Source: Citricoccus alkalitolerans (GTDB lineage: Bacteria > Actinomycetota > Actinomycetes > Actinomycetales > Micrococcaceae). Taken from it: a stretch of DNA of 64,000 nucleotides. Shown here in pieces: positions 1 through 8,767 of the stretch. The DNA lies in the NCBI RefSeq assembly GCF_039528175.1, contig NZ_BAAALH010000002.1, forward strand, positions 1,926,543-1,990,542. The letters run 5' to 3'. Positions within the stretch are counted from its first letter, which is position 1. Every line of letters starts with the position of its first letter. Under the pieces are notes generated by a model. The model was not told the origin of the DNA and searched no databases. It worked only from the letters and a program-made list of their open reading frames with translations. The position numbers and the translations under genes were made by a program.

Positions 1-357
1 GGGATAATCGTCCGCCAGAGTCAGGGCCTCCTCGAGGGACTCTGCGGGGTGCACCGTGATGCCCTGGGCCTGAAGGACGCGAACCACGGCCTGGCCGCCG
101 TTCGGCGCGGGCGAGGACGGTGAGAGCTGGCGCGTGTCCGGGTTCTGGCGAAACATCGAGGGCAGGGCAACGAGCAGCAGCAGGGCGCCCAGGACGAACC
201 AGATCCATGCGTTCCTCAGCCATCGGGACAAGGCCTGGCCGGTGCCCGGAATGGCGGGGCCCGCAACAGTGGAGTCCTGCGAGGTGGGGGCTTGAGAGGG
301 GGAGGCGGTCCGATCAGAGCGCTGATCGGCGGCTGCCGGCGTGGCGCTCGACGTCAT
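1..357 (-). CDS. DUF4350 domain protein, N-terminal part (cut by window edge)
   Basis: Only the first 119 codons are inside the window; the rest lies left of base 1. The start ATG (355-357) overlaps the stop of the DUF4129 gene as ATGA, so the two are translationally coupled. Residues 1-45 are polar and rich in Ser, Thr, Ala and Pro. One membrane helix follows at about 51-69, after a Trp-rich interface (WLRNAWIW). Then comes an extracytoplasmic start with NGGQAVVRVLQAQGITV, which is typical of DUF4350. In actinobacteria such genes sit with DUF4129, MoxR-type ATPase and DUF58 genes; I infer the same operon continues to the left. The molecular function is not known. Confidence 0.75.
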   Translation of the reverse strand, partial: MTSSATPAAADQRSDRTASPSQAPTSQDSTVAGPAIPGTGQALSRWLRNAWIWFVLGALLLLVALPSMFRQNPDTRQLSPSSPAPNGGQAVVRVLQAQGITVHPAESLEEALTLADDYP

Positions 358-1049
358 CGTGGAGCCACCACCCTCCCTGCCGTTCCGGCAGGATGCAGAG
401 ACCCAGGCCGCATGGTGTCCAGCGGCAGAGCGGCCAACCGGGCGTCAAGGTCACGGACGTCCGTGGCCCGGGCGGCCGTCGTCGGGCGATCGCCGTAGAC
501 CACGGCATTGAAGGCGTCCGCGGCGACTTCCAGAGCCAGGCGTTCCGTGGGGAAGGCCGCCCCGAGGCCATGGGCGGCCTCGGTGGCCGTGCGTCCGGGG
601 CGCGGGTCCAAAACGGTGCGTTCCTCGGCGTGCCGCACCAGGGCGCGGAACCAGGCGACAAGCGCCGCCCCATGGTCGCCCGCCGCGAAGGCCGCCTCGG
701 CCACCAGGCGGTGCTGCTCGGGCGTGACCGTCCGATCCGAGAGCACGGCGGCGGTGCGCCGGGCCCGGGCGGCGGCGTTGGCGCGCGGGCGCAGCAGCAC
801 GAGGACGACGACGGCTACGGCCACCAGGATGAGCGGCAGGACCCAGCCGGGCAGGGAGGGAGCGGCACCACCGAGGGTGCCGAGCCACTCCAGGGCGGCG
901 GCGAGGACCCCGCCCAGCCATTCCAGGAGGGGATTCGGCTCGGCCTGAGCGTACTCCGGCCGCGCCAGCTCCTCCTGGACCAGGCGTCGAGCCTCGTCCC
1001 GGTCCGGCTCCCAGCCGTCTAGAGGGATCGGTGCGGTCATCGCTGTCAT
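354..1049 (-). CDS. DUF4129 domain membrane protein
   Basis: A 231-residue protein with one hydrophobic stretch at about 68-90 (LPGWVLPLILVAVAVVVLVL) that anchors it in the cytoplasmic membrane. The C-terminal half (about 110-200) carries the DUF4129 pattern, with LVAEAAFAAGDHGAALVAWF and a later TATEAAHGL segment. DUF4129 proteins accompany MoxR/DUF58 modules and some transglutaminase-like proteins; no biochemical role is established. The start is the first of two nearby ATGs (1047-1049 and 1038-1040). It lies 21 bases after the stop of the upstream gene and its own stop overlaps the next start, so it is the middle gene of a minus-strand operon. Confidence 0.75.
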   Translation of the reverse strand: MTAMTAPIPLDGWEPDRDEARRLVQEELARPEYAQAEPNPLLEWLGGVLAAALEWLGTLGGAAPSLPGWVLPLILVAVAVVVLVLLRPRANAAARARRTAAVLSDRTVTPEQHRLVAEAAFAAGDHGAALVAWFRALVRHAEERTVLDPRPGRTATEAAHGLGAAFPTERLALEVAADAFNAVVYGDRPTTAARATDVRDLDARLAALPLDTMRPGSLHPAGTAGRVVAPR

Positions 1050-1070
1050 GTCAGGCCAGCGCAGCGCGGA

Positions 1071-2441
1071 TCAGTGTCCGCCCGGGCCGGAAGTGCCGGC
1101 GGGAGTGGACGGACCCGAGGGATGGCGCCCCGGGACCAACTGGTCGGTTCCAGCCGCGGCCTGGACATCCCGCACAGTGCTGAAGCGCTCATCGTCGCCC
1201 GCCCCGGCAGCCTCGGCAGCCGCGGCCAGGTCCAGATCGAAACTCTCGTGCCGGATCCGGTAGTCGATGTACAGCAGGGCAACCAGGCAGGAGCTGTAGA
1301 CGAGGGCGAGTGCGTTGACCAGCGATGAGACAGCCACGCTGAGGAGGGTCCACCAGCGCGTGGAGTCCATGATCTCCTCCATCGAAGTCGTCGGGTCCAA
1401 GGGGGCGAACACGCCGCCGATCATGGACAACGGCGTGGTGATGATGGATGCGATGATCCCGACGATGACGGCCACGAGCAGGATGATGCCCAGGGTCCGC
1501 CACCAGTGGCCGCGGGTCAGAGACCAGGAACGGCCCATGGCCTTGAAGGGGCCCTTGAGCTCCACGGCAGAGGCCGCTGCGGCGAGGACGAGCTTGATGT
1601 AGAGCCACACGGAGACAACGACTGACGCGACGGTCAGGACGAACAGCAGGATCCCCATCAGCGCGGTCAGGCCTCCGTCCTCGCTGACCGCCGCGATGAC
1701 GAGACCCACGATGACACCGATGAACAGAACGAAGATGATGGTTCCCGCGACCAGGTAGATCAGCGCGAGACCCATGAGCGACCAGATCTGACGGCCGGTG
1801 AGCCTCCAGGCCTGGCCCAACGAGGTCTTGAGTCCTGCGGCCGAGCGGAGGACCACCACGGCCAGGACACCATTGGCGATGATGCCGGCAAGCGCCGCGA
1901 GCAGGGCGCCCAGGAAGAGCAGGGCGATCGAACCGAACAACTGGCCGAAGACCGGGTTGGTCAGGGGGTCGCCCAGGAAAGGGTCCTGGCCCCCCTCTTC
2001 CATGAGGATGATGCTGTAGGTGGCGTCGAAGAGCACGTTCGTGGCGACGACGGACACGACGATCTCGATCAGGGCCACGATCAGCGCGGTGCCCAGGACC
2101 GCCGACGCGTTGCGCCGAATCGCGGCGAAGGAGCCGCTGAGCAGGTCACCGAGCGTGAGGGGCGTCAGCGGAATGATGCCCGGCCGCCGTGACGGCGTCC
2201 CATATCCGGGCTGTTGTCCGTAGGGGTTCTGCTCGCTCGCGGGCCGGCCGTAGGCCCCGTAGGGGGACTGGCCGTGGGCCGGCTGTCCATAGGGGGACTG
2301 GCTGACCGCCGGACCGTAGGGCGACTGTCCCCAGGGCTCGTGCGCTGGTGGGGCGGGCTGCTGGGGCTGCTGGCCGGGCTCCTGAGGTTGCTGGGCTGGT
2401 TGCTGGTCCGGGCTCCCGCCCGGGACCTCGTTCTCGTTCAT
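1071..2441 (-). CDS. Multi-pass membrane protein, glycerophosphodiester phosphodiesterase membrane-domain type
   Basis: 456 residues. The first 100 are Gln/Pro/Gly/Tyr-rich with imperfect SPYG repeats (QSPYGPA, QSPYGQP, QSPYGAY, QNPYGQQ), a likely disordered cytoplasmic tail. The rest is an integral membrane domain with about six to seven helices, matching the membrane domain seen fused to some glycerophosphodiester phosphodiesterases, but no catalytic domain is present. The ATG at 2439-2441 was chosen because the repeat region begins right behind it; the open frame continues upstream only as antisense to mtrA. It heads the operon with the DUF4129 and DUF4350 genes and is divergent from mtrA. 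Function unknown; perhaps envelope related. Confidence 0.7.
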   Translation of the reverse strand: MNENEVPGGSPDQQPAQQPQEPGQQPQQPAPPAHEPWGQSPYGPAVSQSPYGQPAHGQSPYGAYGRPASEQNPYGQQPGYGTPSRRPGIIPLTPLTLGDLLSGSFAAIRRNASAVLGTALIVALIEIVVSVVATNVLFDATYSIILMEEGGQDPFLGDPLTNPVFGQLFGSIALLFLGALLAALAGIIANGVLAVVVLRSAAGLKTSLGQAWRLTGRQIWSLMGLALIYLVAGTIIFVLFIGVIVGLVIAAVSEDGGLTALMGILLFVLTVASVVVSVWLYIKLVLAAAASAVELKGPFKAMGRSWSLTRGHWWRTLGIILLVAVIVGIIASIITTPLSMIGGVFAPLDPTTSMEEIMDSTRWWTLLSVAVSSLVNALALVYSSCLVALLYIDYRIRHESFDLDLAAAAEAAGAGDDERFSTVRDVQAAAGTDQLVPGRHPSGPSTPAGTSGPGGH

Positions 2442-2529
2442 TGAAGGGTCCCCCTGATGGTCTTGCGGTCGCGGGCCGTCGGCGGGTGGATCCACCGAAG
2501 TCAGTGCGGCGCGCCCACCTTCAGGGCTG

Positions 2530-2565
2530 ACTATATCGGCCGCATCCCTCCTTGTCGGATAAGGT
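2530..2565. promoter_or_regulatory. Candidate divergent promoters between the membrane operon and mtrA
   Basis: On the minus strand ACTATA at 2530-2535 reads TATAGT, a good -10 for the membrane-protein operon. On the plus strand TAAGGT at 2560-2565 is a candidate -10 for mtrA. The same TAAGGT hexamer recurs in the rRNA promoters at the right end. No convincing -35 is visible for either. Confidence 0.35.
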
Positions 2566-2669
2566 GGAACGGATGGCCGTTCGGTCCGGCCCGCAGGGGG
2601 CCACTGGGCGGCGGCGTCGGTGGGCGGGACCCATCCGGCGGGAATTTCAGTCAGGGGAGGACGAATCCG

Positions 2670-3347
2670 GTGAAGGCCAGAATTCTCGTAGTCGATGATG
2701 ACGAGGCACTGTCGGAGATGATCGGCATCGTGCTGCGCAACGACGGCTTCGAACCGACGTTCTGTGCGGACGGATCCCAGGCTCTGGAGATGTTCCGTTC
2801 CACCCGGCCCGACCTGGTGCTGCTGGACCTGATGCTGCCCGGCATGGACGGAATCGAGGTCTGCCAGGTCATCCGGGCCGAGTCGGACACCCCGATCGTG
2901 ATGCTGACCGCCAAATCGGACACCTCGGACGTGGTGCGCGGCCTGGAGGCCGGCGCCGACGACTACGTACCCAAGCCCTTCAAACCCGCCGAACTGGTGG
3001 CCCGCGTCCGCGCCCGGCTGCGTGAGGGTGAGACCCGCGCCCCGGAGACCCTGAAGATCGCCGACCTCACGATTGACGTGGCCGGCCACCAGGTCACGCG
3101 TGGCGACGGCGCCATTCAGCTCACGCCCCTGGAGTTCGATCTCCTCGTGGCCCTGGCCCGCAAGCCGTGGCAGGTCTTCACCCGGGAGATGCTGCTCGAG
3201 GAGGTCTGGGGCTATCGCCACCAGGCGGACACCCGGCTGGTGAACGTGCATGTCCAGCGCCTGCGCTCCAAGGTCGAGAAGGACCCGGAGAACCCGGAAG
3301 TCGTCCTGACCGTCCGCGGCGTCGGATACAGGGCCGGTCAGAGCTGA
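2670..3347 (+). CDS. mtrA: MtrA, OmpR/PhoB-type response regulator
   Basis: 225 residues, the usual MtrA length. The receiver domain (1-115) has the acidic pocket (VVDDDE, residues 8-12), the phospho-acceptor D53 in LLDLMLPGMDG, T80 and K102 (VPKPF). The C-terminal winged helix (about 130-222) ends in the VRGVGYRA signature. In actinobacteria MtrA controls cell wall metabolism, division and often rpf-like genes. The GTG start is supported by GGGGAGG at 2654-2660, nine bases before it; longer upstream extensions lack similarity to the family. The histidine kinase partner follows after one base, and lpqB next, the conserved mtrA-mtrB-lpqB order. Confidence 0.96.
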   Translation: MKARILVVDDDEALSEMIGIVLRNDGFEPTFCADGSQALEMFRSTRPDLVLLDLMLPGMDGIEVCQVIRAESDTPIVMLTAKSDTSDVVRGLEAGADDYVPKPFKPAELVARVRARLREGETRAPETLKIADLTIDVAGHQVTRGDGAIQLTPLEFDLLVALARKPWQVFTREMLLEEVWGYRHQADTRLVNVHVQRLRSKVEKDPENPEVVLTVRGVGYRAGQS

Positions 3348-3348
3348 G

Positions 3349-5130
3349 TTGACCACGGGCACCGTCACCGCTCCCGAGCCGGCGGACACCGTCGGCTCAG
3401 ACTCGAGTGCGGGGACCGGGATCCGTGCAGTGATCGGCAGGTGGCCGAGCGCCCTGCGACGCCGATGGACCGCGTCGCTGCAGTTGCGTACCGTGGCGAT
3501 CACCGCCGTGCTGACCCTCGTGGCTGCCGGGGTGCTGGCACTCTTCCTGAGTCAACAGATCACCTCCGGCCTGTTCCAGTCCCGGTTCGATCAGGTCGAG
3601 GCCGAATCGAACCGCGGCCTGAACCAGGCCCGGTCCATCTTCGACAACGCCGTCACCAACGACTCCGAGTCGACCGACCTGCTGGTCACCAACACGCTGA
3701 ACCAGCTGGCCGGGGACACGGGTGCCACGGTGGTGCGGGACATGCTCCTGGTCCCGCTGGAGGAGGCCCAGAACCTCTTCGTGGGGTCCAAGTCCAGTTC
3801 CGGACTGTCCACGGAGGTCATCCCAGATGAGCTGTCCCAGGCGGTCCAAGAGGACAACGGCACCTATTGGCAGTCCATCAGCCTTCCCGCCGAGGACGGC
3901 GGGACGAGCCCCGGGCTGGCCTTCGGCACTCAGGTCACCCTGCCGCCGGGCAACATCTACGCGCTCTACATGGTGTACGACCTCACGAGTGTGCAAGACA
4001 CCCTGGACTACCTCATGCGGGTCCTTGTGGTCGCCGGGGCCATGCTGGTGATGATGAACTCCCTCATCGCCGTCTACGTCACCCGGTCCGTGGTCCGCCC
4101 AGTAGGCCAAGCGGCCTCCGCCGCGGAGTCTCTGTCCTCCGGGGACCTGACCGTGCGCATGCCCGTCCACGGCGAGGACGAGATGGCCCGACTCGGCTCG
4201 TCCTTCAACCGGATGGCGGACAACATCCAGGATCAGATCACCCAGTTGGCGGAACTCTCACAGATGCAGCAGCGGTTCGTCTCGGACGTCTCCCACGAGC
4301 TGCGGACGCCCCTGACCACGGTGCGCATGGCGGCGGAGGTGCTCTATGACTCCCGAGAGGAGTTCGACGCCATCAACCGCCGCTCCACCGAGCTGCTCTA
4401 CCACCAGGTCGAACGATTCCAAGCCCTGCTCGCCGATCTGCTGGAGATTACCCGTTTCGACGCCGGAGCGGCCACGATGGCACCGGAGGAGACGGACATC
4501 CTGCACGTGGCGACCGACGTCGTCCTCACGGCACAGCCGCTGGCCCACAAGGCCAACACGGCCGTCTTCGTCGTCCCGATGGACATGGAGGTGACGGCTG
4601 ACGTCGATCCCCGCCGCATCGAGCGCATCATCCGCAACCTCGTCAACAACGCGATCGAGCATGGCGAGGGCCGTCCCGTCGACGTGATCGTCGGGGCCGG
4701 GGAGGACACGGTGGCGGTGGTGGTCCGTGACCACGGGATCGGGATGTCCGAGGAGCAGGCCTCTCGCGTCTTCGACCGGTTCTGGCGAGCGGATCCTGCA
4801 CGGGCACGCACCACGGGTGGCTCCGGGCTGGGCCTGTCCATCGCCACGGAGGACACCCGGCTGCACAATGGGCGCCTGGATGCCTGGGGTGCGCCGGGGG
4901 ACGGTTCGGCCTTCCGACTGACCATCCCGCGTCGCAGCGGCGGCACGGTCGGAGACAGCGCGCCGCTGGACCTGCCGCCCGTCTACTCCGAGTCCCAGCG
5001 CCGTCTGCCGTTGGAATTGGAGAACCCGGAACCCGCGCAGCTCAATGGCGAGGCGATGCCGGACCGGGTCCATGAACAGTCGTTGTACCAGCCGCGCCCG
5101 GAGACCACGCAGCGGGAGGATGAATCCTGA
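3349..5130 (+). CDS. mtrB: MtrB, sensor histidine kinase of the MtrAB system
   Basis: 593 residues. Two membrane helices (about 48-68 and 222-245) flank an extracytoplasmic sensor region. HAMP (about 246-300) and HisKA follow, with phospho-accepting H316 in SDVSHELRTPLTT. The ATPase domain has the N box (RNLVNNAIEHG) and the GGSGLGLSIA lid motif. It senses envelope or division state and phosphorylates MtrA; LpqB is known to modulate this in actinobacteria. The start shown is TTG directly after the mtrA stop; a GTG a few codons further (ahead of IGRWPSALRRR) is an alternative. Its stop overlaps the lpqB start by one base (TGATG). A Pro/Glu-rich tail follows the kinase domain. Confidence 0.94.
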   Translation: MTTGTVTAPEPADTVGSDSSAGTGIRAVIGRWPSALRRRWTASLQLRTVAITAVLTLVAAGVLALFLSQQITSGLFQSRFDQVEAESNRGLNQARSIFDNAVTNDSESTDLLVTNTLNQLAGDTGATVVRDMLLVPLEEAQNLFVGSKSSSGLSTEVIPDELSQAVQEDNGTYWQSISLPAEDGGTSPGLAFGTQVTLPPGNIYALYMVYDLTSVQDTLDYLMRVLVVAGAMLVMMNSLIAVYVTRSVVRPVGQAASAAESLSSGDLTVRMPVHGEDEMARLGSSFNRMADNIQDQITQLAELSQMQQRFVSDVSHELRTPLTTVRMAAEVLYDSREEFDAINRRSTELLYHQVERFQALLADLLEITRFDAGAATMAPEETDILHVATDVVLTAQPLAHKANTAVFVVPMDMEVTADVDPRRIERIIRNLVNNAIEHGEGRPVDVIVGAGEDTVAVVVRDHGIGMSEEQASRVFDRFWRADPARARTTGGSGLGLSIATEDTRLHNGRLDAWGAPGDGSAFRLTIPRRSGGTVGDSAPLDLPPVYSESQRRLPLELENPEPAQLNGEAMPDRVHEQSLYQPRPETTQREDES

Positions 5131-6875
5131 TGACGGATCCCCAGCACACCGTGGACCACGGTCGTCCAGCCCGCCCCCGAAGCCTCATGGCCGCGCTCTG
5201 TGCCGCGCTCATCGCCGGCCTACTCCTGCTGACCGGCTGTGCCCACCTGCCGCAGAGCGGCCCGGTCGGCACCTCGGACCCCCTGCCGGGCGCTGAGAAC
5301 CAGGTGAACTACTCCTTCACCCCGGCGGGCCCGGCGGAGGATGCCAGCCCAGAGGACGTCATCCGCGGCTTCCTCACCGCCGGGACCGGCACCCAGGACG
5401 ACTACGCCACGGCCCGCGAGTTCCTGACGGAGGAGGCCGCCGAGGCGTGGAATCCCGAGGCCAGGACCCTCGTCTACAACGAGACACCCACTGTGGTCCC
5501 GTCGGCCCAGGACAACCAGTATGAGGTCCAGATCGAGGTGGACTCGGTGGTGGATGAGCGCGGCATCATGAACCGGATGCCGGCCAACACCTCCGAGGCC
5601 GTGGGCTTCGCCCTGACCCAGGAGGACGGACAATGGAGGATCGCGGAGGCGCCGGGCGGCACGATGCTGGAGTCCGCCCAGTTCCGCGCCCTCTTCGCCT
5701 CACATGAGTTGTACTTCTACGACCAGTCCTACTCCTATGCCGTTCCGGACCTGCGGTGGTTCCTCAACCGGTCGGGTTCGGCTGCGGACATCGTCGGCGC
5801 CCTGTTGGACGGGCCCGCTCCGTACCTGGACGGCGCCGTGCGGACGGCCTTCCAGGCTGGTTCGGAGCTGTCTCGTCCCTCCGTTCCGGTCGACTCCGGC
5901 TCGGCCAAGGTTGATCTCACGCAGCAGACGGTCGAGAGCGCCGACCCGTTGATGCGGCAGCGGATGCAGCAACAGCTTGAGCTGACGCTGGACGGGCTGA
6001 ACAACGTCTCCAGTGTGGAGATGTCCGTGGATCTGAACTCGCTCGACCTGGGATCGGTGGCGGACAACTTCGAACCGGCCCGGATCAACCCCGGGGTGGG
6101 CTCCACACAGGTCGCCGTCGCCAACGGGGAGCTCGTCTATTTCGAGGGTGATGCAACGGTCCCGGTGGGTGGCCTGCAGCTGGATATCGACGGCGGGCCG
6201 GTGGACCCGGCCATGAGCCTGGACGGCACCCGATTCGCGTTCCTGAACGCCGACGGGACGCAGATGGTCTCCGCCGGTACGGATGGCTCCCAGGCACTCG
6301 AGCTGGAAGGAGAGAACCTGACGCGGCCGAGCTTCGACTCATCCGGCTGGACCTGGACCGTGGACCACGCCAACGGCACCCGGATCATGGCCCTGCAGAC
6401 CTCCGGTCAGGACGGGGCGTCCCTGGAGATCAGCGCAGAATGGCTCGGCGACCGCACCGTCCAGGCTCTGCGCATCTCCCGCGATGGCACGCGGGCGGCC
6501 ATCGTGGCCGGGGAGGGGGAGTCGTCCCACCTGTACCTCTCCGGCGTCATCCGCGATTCGGAGGGCGTCCCCCGTGGACTTGGCTCGCCGGTCCGGTTGG
6601 AGCCCACGGTGCCCGTCAACGACGTCAACTGGGTCTCCGACCAGAAGCTGCTGGTGGCCGCCACCAGCAGCACGTCCTCGGTGCAGGCGCAGCTCATCGG
6701 ACTCGACGGTTCGCTCGACACGCTGCGGCCGCTGTTGGGCATGACCGGTTTCTCCACCGGTCCCGGTGACAATCCGATCTATGCGGAGACCGCCGAAGCG
6801 GTGCACACCCTGGCCGGATCCACGTGGCGGTCCCAGGCCGGTGCCGTGGCCCATGACATGGCCTTCCCCGGCTGA
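5130..6875 (+). CDS. lpqB: LpqB family lipoprotein
   Basis: 581 residues, usual LpqB length. A basic N-terminus is followed by a hydrophobic segment ending in the lipobox LLTGC; C37 would be lipidated and the protein tethered outside the membrane. A GerMN-like domain occupies the middle (around 200-300) and a beta-propeller-like C-terminal half follows. In mycobacteria and Streptomyces LpqB interacts with MtrB and affects signalling and cell envelope behaviour. It is the third gene of the mtrA-mtrB-lpqB operon, with start and stop codons overlapping mtrB; the comF-like gene follows 81 bases later. Confidence 0.94.
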   Translation: MTDPQHTVDHGRPARPRSLMAALCAALIAGLLLLTGCAHLPQSGPVGTSDPLPGAENQVNYSFTPAGPAEDASPEDVIRGFLTAGTGTQDDYATAREFLTEEAAEAWNPEARTLVYNETPTVVPSAQDNQYEVQIEVDSVVDERGIMNRMPANTSEAVGFALTQEDGQWRIAEAPGGTMLESAQFRALFASHELYFYDQSYSYAVPDLRWFLNRSGSAADIVGALLDGPAPYLDGAVRTAFQAGSELSRPSVPVDSGSAKVDLTQQTVESADPLMRQRMQQQLELTLDGLNNVSSVEMSVDLNSLDLGSVADNFEPARINPGVGSTQVAVANGELVYFEGDATVPVGGLQLDIDGGPVDPAMSLDGTRFAFLNADGTQMVSAGTDGSQALELEGENLTRPSFDSSGWTWTVDHANGTRIMALQTSGQDGASLEISAEWLGDRTVQALRISRDGTRAAIVAGEGESSHLYLSGVIRDSEGVPRGLGSPVRLEPTVPVNDVNWVSDQKLLVAATSSTSSVQAQLIGLDGSLDTLRPLLGMTGFSTGPGDNPIYAETAEAVHTLAGSTWRSQAGAVAHDMAFPG

Positions 6876-6956
6876 CTCGGGACTACCCGGGCGTGTCATC
6901 CACAGCGGGCCCCGACTGGCGTCCCCGGCAACGGACGCGAGGAGCAGAGTGGGCTC

Positions 6957-7907
6957 ATGAGGCTCCCTTCTGGATGTGCCGTTGGACTGGACCGGCTGGT
7001 CCTCACTCCGGCGGCGCGTGCACTGGGCCGGTCGGGACGCGAGCTGGCGGGGCTGCTGATGCCCAGCCTCTGCGTCCTCTGCGGACGGCAGGACGGCACG
7101 GTATGTCCGGAGTGCGCCCCGGGACTGATCGCCGAACTGCTCCACCCCTTCCGGGCGGAACAGGATGCGGCCGCCCTGCCGCTCTACCCCGTCCGGACCC
7201 GGCCTCGGTCCTCACTTCAGTCCCTGTCGGCAAGGCTTCCCGGCGGCGTGGTCCTGCCGGCGGTCTCTTCCGGTGACGGAGACCCACCGATGTCCCAGGG
7301 CGGATCCGAACCGACCCTGCACCCGGTGCCCGTGGTGGCGGCCGCACGCTACGGGGCGGAGGCCTCGCGGGCGCTCCTGGCCTTCAAAGACCACGGACGA
7401 ACGGCCGTTGCCGGGTACCTGCGTCCGGCCGTCCACCGGGCACTGTCCGCCGCTCCGCGGTTGCTGGAGGCGCAGGGCCCGTTCACCCTGGTGCCGGTCC
7501 CGACCAGCGCGGCCGGATTCCGTGCCCGGGGCTATGACCCGGTGGAGGAACTGCTGACCGGCGCACTGCCACCTGGCTGGCAGGTGGCCCCCGGATGGCT
7601 GACTCACCGGAGGAGGCCCTTCGTGGCCGCCTCACGTCCCCGCAGCAGTCACGCGGGCAATGGGTCACGGCAGCGGCGTCGTCGTGGACAGGACCGGTTC
7701 CGCACCACGCGGCGTTATGCCGCGAGTGCCCACCTCGAACCAGGACGCAACGTGGTGGTGTTCGACGACGTCATGACCACGGGATCCACTCTCGCAGCCA
7801 CGTGGCATGCCCTCGAGCAGGCTGGAATCCGGCCGGTGGGCGCGGTGGTGGTGGCAGCGGTGACCGCCCCGGGAACGGCGCCCGACGAAGGTCTTAACTC
7901 GGCGTGA
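6957..7907 (+). CDS. ComF family phosphoribosyltransferase-like protein
   Basis: 316 residues. An N-terminal zinc-ribbon-like cluster (C39, C42, C50, C53 in LCVLCGRQDGTVCPEC) precedes a phosphoribosyltransferase fold with the PRPP loop VVVFDDVMTTGST at about 265-278. ComF proteins of naturally competent bacteria help DNA uptake; in actinobacteria the gene is regularly next to lpqB and its role is not settled. An AGGAG (6940-6944) supports the ATG start. A basic insertion rich in Arg/Ser/Gly lies before the PRPP loop (about 222-250). Probably co-transcribed with mtrAB-lpqB. Confidence 0.88.
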   Translation: MRLPSGCAVGLDRLVLTPAARALGRSGRELAGLLMPSLCVLCGRQDGTVCPECAPGLIAELLHPFRAEQDAAALPLYPVRTRPRSSLQSLSARLPGGVVLPAVSSGDGDPPMSQGGSEPTLHPVPVVAAARYGAEASRALLAFKDHGRTAVAGYLRPAVHRALSAAPRLLEAQGPFTLVPVPTSAAGFRARGYDPVEELLTGALPPGWQVAPGWLTHRRRPFVAASRPRSSHAGNGSRQRRRRGQDRFRTTRRYAASAHLEPGRNVVVFDDVMTTGSTLAATWHALEQAGIRPVGAVVVAAVTAPGTAPDEGLNSA

Positions 7908-7922
7908 AGAAAGTACTAGGGT
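7894..7922 (+). promoter_or_regulatory. Candidate hpf promoter
   Basis: TTAACT (7894-7899) and TAGGGT (7917-7922) are separated by 17 bases. The site overlaps the comF stop codon and would give hpf a leader of about 140 bases containing the hairpin at 7952-7987. Confidence 0.45.
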
Positions 7923-7951
7923 GAGGGCAACGGACCCCACGGGGATCGTCT

Positions 7952-7987
7952 TCGGCGGCTGGAAGGAGGAGTTCTTCCCGCCGCCGA
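7952..7987 (+). terminator. Stable hairpin between comF and hpf
   Basis: TCGGCGGC (7952-7959) pairs with GCCGCCGA (7980-7987), then after one T/C mismatch GGAAG (7961-7965) pairs with CTTCC (7974-7978) around an 8-base loop containing GAGGAG. It may terminate the mtr operon, or, since a promoter candidate lies upstream, act as a leader structure for hpf. There is no T tract. Confidence 0.45.
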
Positions 7988-8069
7988 GGTGCATTAAGGG
8001 GCTGGCACCAGGCCGGCCGCACGGTGCACGCACATGTTCGAATAGCCGTCAGGCTCCTAGGAGGACATC

Positions 8070-8750
8070 ATGACCATGGACGTCAGCTACGTTGCCCGCA
8101 ACGTCTCCCTTCCGGACCGGTTCCGGGACTACGCCCAGGAGAAGTTCAGCAAGATCGAGCAGCTATCCACACGCGCTCAGGGGCTGGAGATCAAGGTCAC
8201 CAAGCAGACCAACCACCGTCATTCGGATGAGAAGCTCACCGTGGAGTTGACTGTCCACGGCAAAGGCAAGGTCATCCGCGCGGAGGCCCAGGCTGACGAC
8301 AAGTTCGCCGCCTTCGATCTTGCCTTCGGCAAGCTCCTGGAGCGGTTGCGGCGTCTCCGTGACCGGCAGAAGGACCGTCACCAGAAGCGGGTTTCGGTGG
8401 CGGATGCAACGGCGGCGTTGCCCTTGGTCCAACCGGGGCAGTCTCTGGTGTCGCAGGTCATGGCAGACCAGGCCGCAGAAAATCACACCGCACAGGAGGA
8501 AAACGGCCAGGTCCCCGTGCGGATCCGCAAGAAGGTCTTCCCCGCCAAGCCCGTCAGTGTTGACGATGCAGTCGATGCCATGGAACTGGTGGGACACGAT
8601 TTCTACCTCTTCATCGACGAGTCCACCGGCCGGCCCTCCGCTGTCTACCGCCGCAAGGGGTGGAGTTATGGCGTCATCACCCTCGATGCCGACCATCCTG
8701 ACGCTGAGGTCCAGGAAGAGGACGTCCACTATCGAGCCGCAACGGTCTGA
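8070..8750 (+). CDS. hpf: Long-form ribosome hibernation promoting factor
   Basis: 226 residues. The N-terminal ribosome-binding domain (1-105) has the beta-alpha-beta-beta-beta-alpha pattern of HPF/YfiA. A charged and variable linker follows (about 110-165). The C-terminal domain (about 168-226, VRIRKKVFPAKPVSVDDAV through WSYGVITL) dimerises 70S ribosomes into 100S particles in long-form HPFs. It protects idle ribosomes in stationary phase or dormancy, which fits the nearby rpf and whiB1 genes of a dormancy-capable actinobacterium. AGGAGG (8059-8064) six bases before the ATG sets the start. Confidence 0.95.
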   Translation: MTMDVSYVARNVSLPDRFRDYAQEKFSKIEQLSTRAQGLEIKVTKQTNHRHSDEKLTVELTVHGKGKVIRAEAQADDKFAAFDLAFGKLLERLRRLRDRQKDRHQKRVSVADATAALPLVQPGQSLVSQVMADQAAENHTAQEENGQVPVRIRKKVFPAKPVSVDDAVDAMELVGHDFYLFIDESTGRPSAVYRRKGWSYGVITLDADHPDAEVQEEDVHYRAATV

Positions 8751-8767
8751 GTCCCTGGCATCACGCC

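Noticed and set aside
120..1022. Long plus-strand frame at the left edge
   Set aside because: Arg/Gly/Pro-rich shadow of the DUF4350 and DUF4129 genes with no coherent domain; the same applies to other long antisense frames opposite secA, gdh, pheT, pls and tyrS.
2442..3503. Extension of the minus-strand membrane gene to 810 codons
   Set aside because: The open frame runs antisense through mtrA only because of GC-rich codon bias; MNENEV at 2441 starts the coherent protein.
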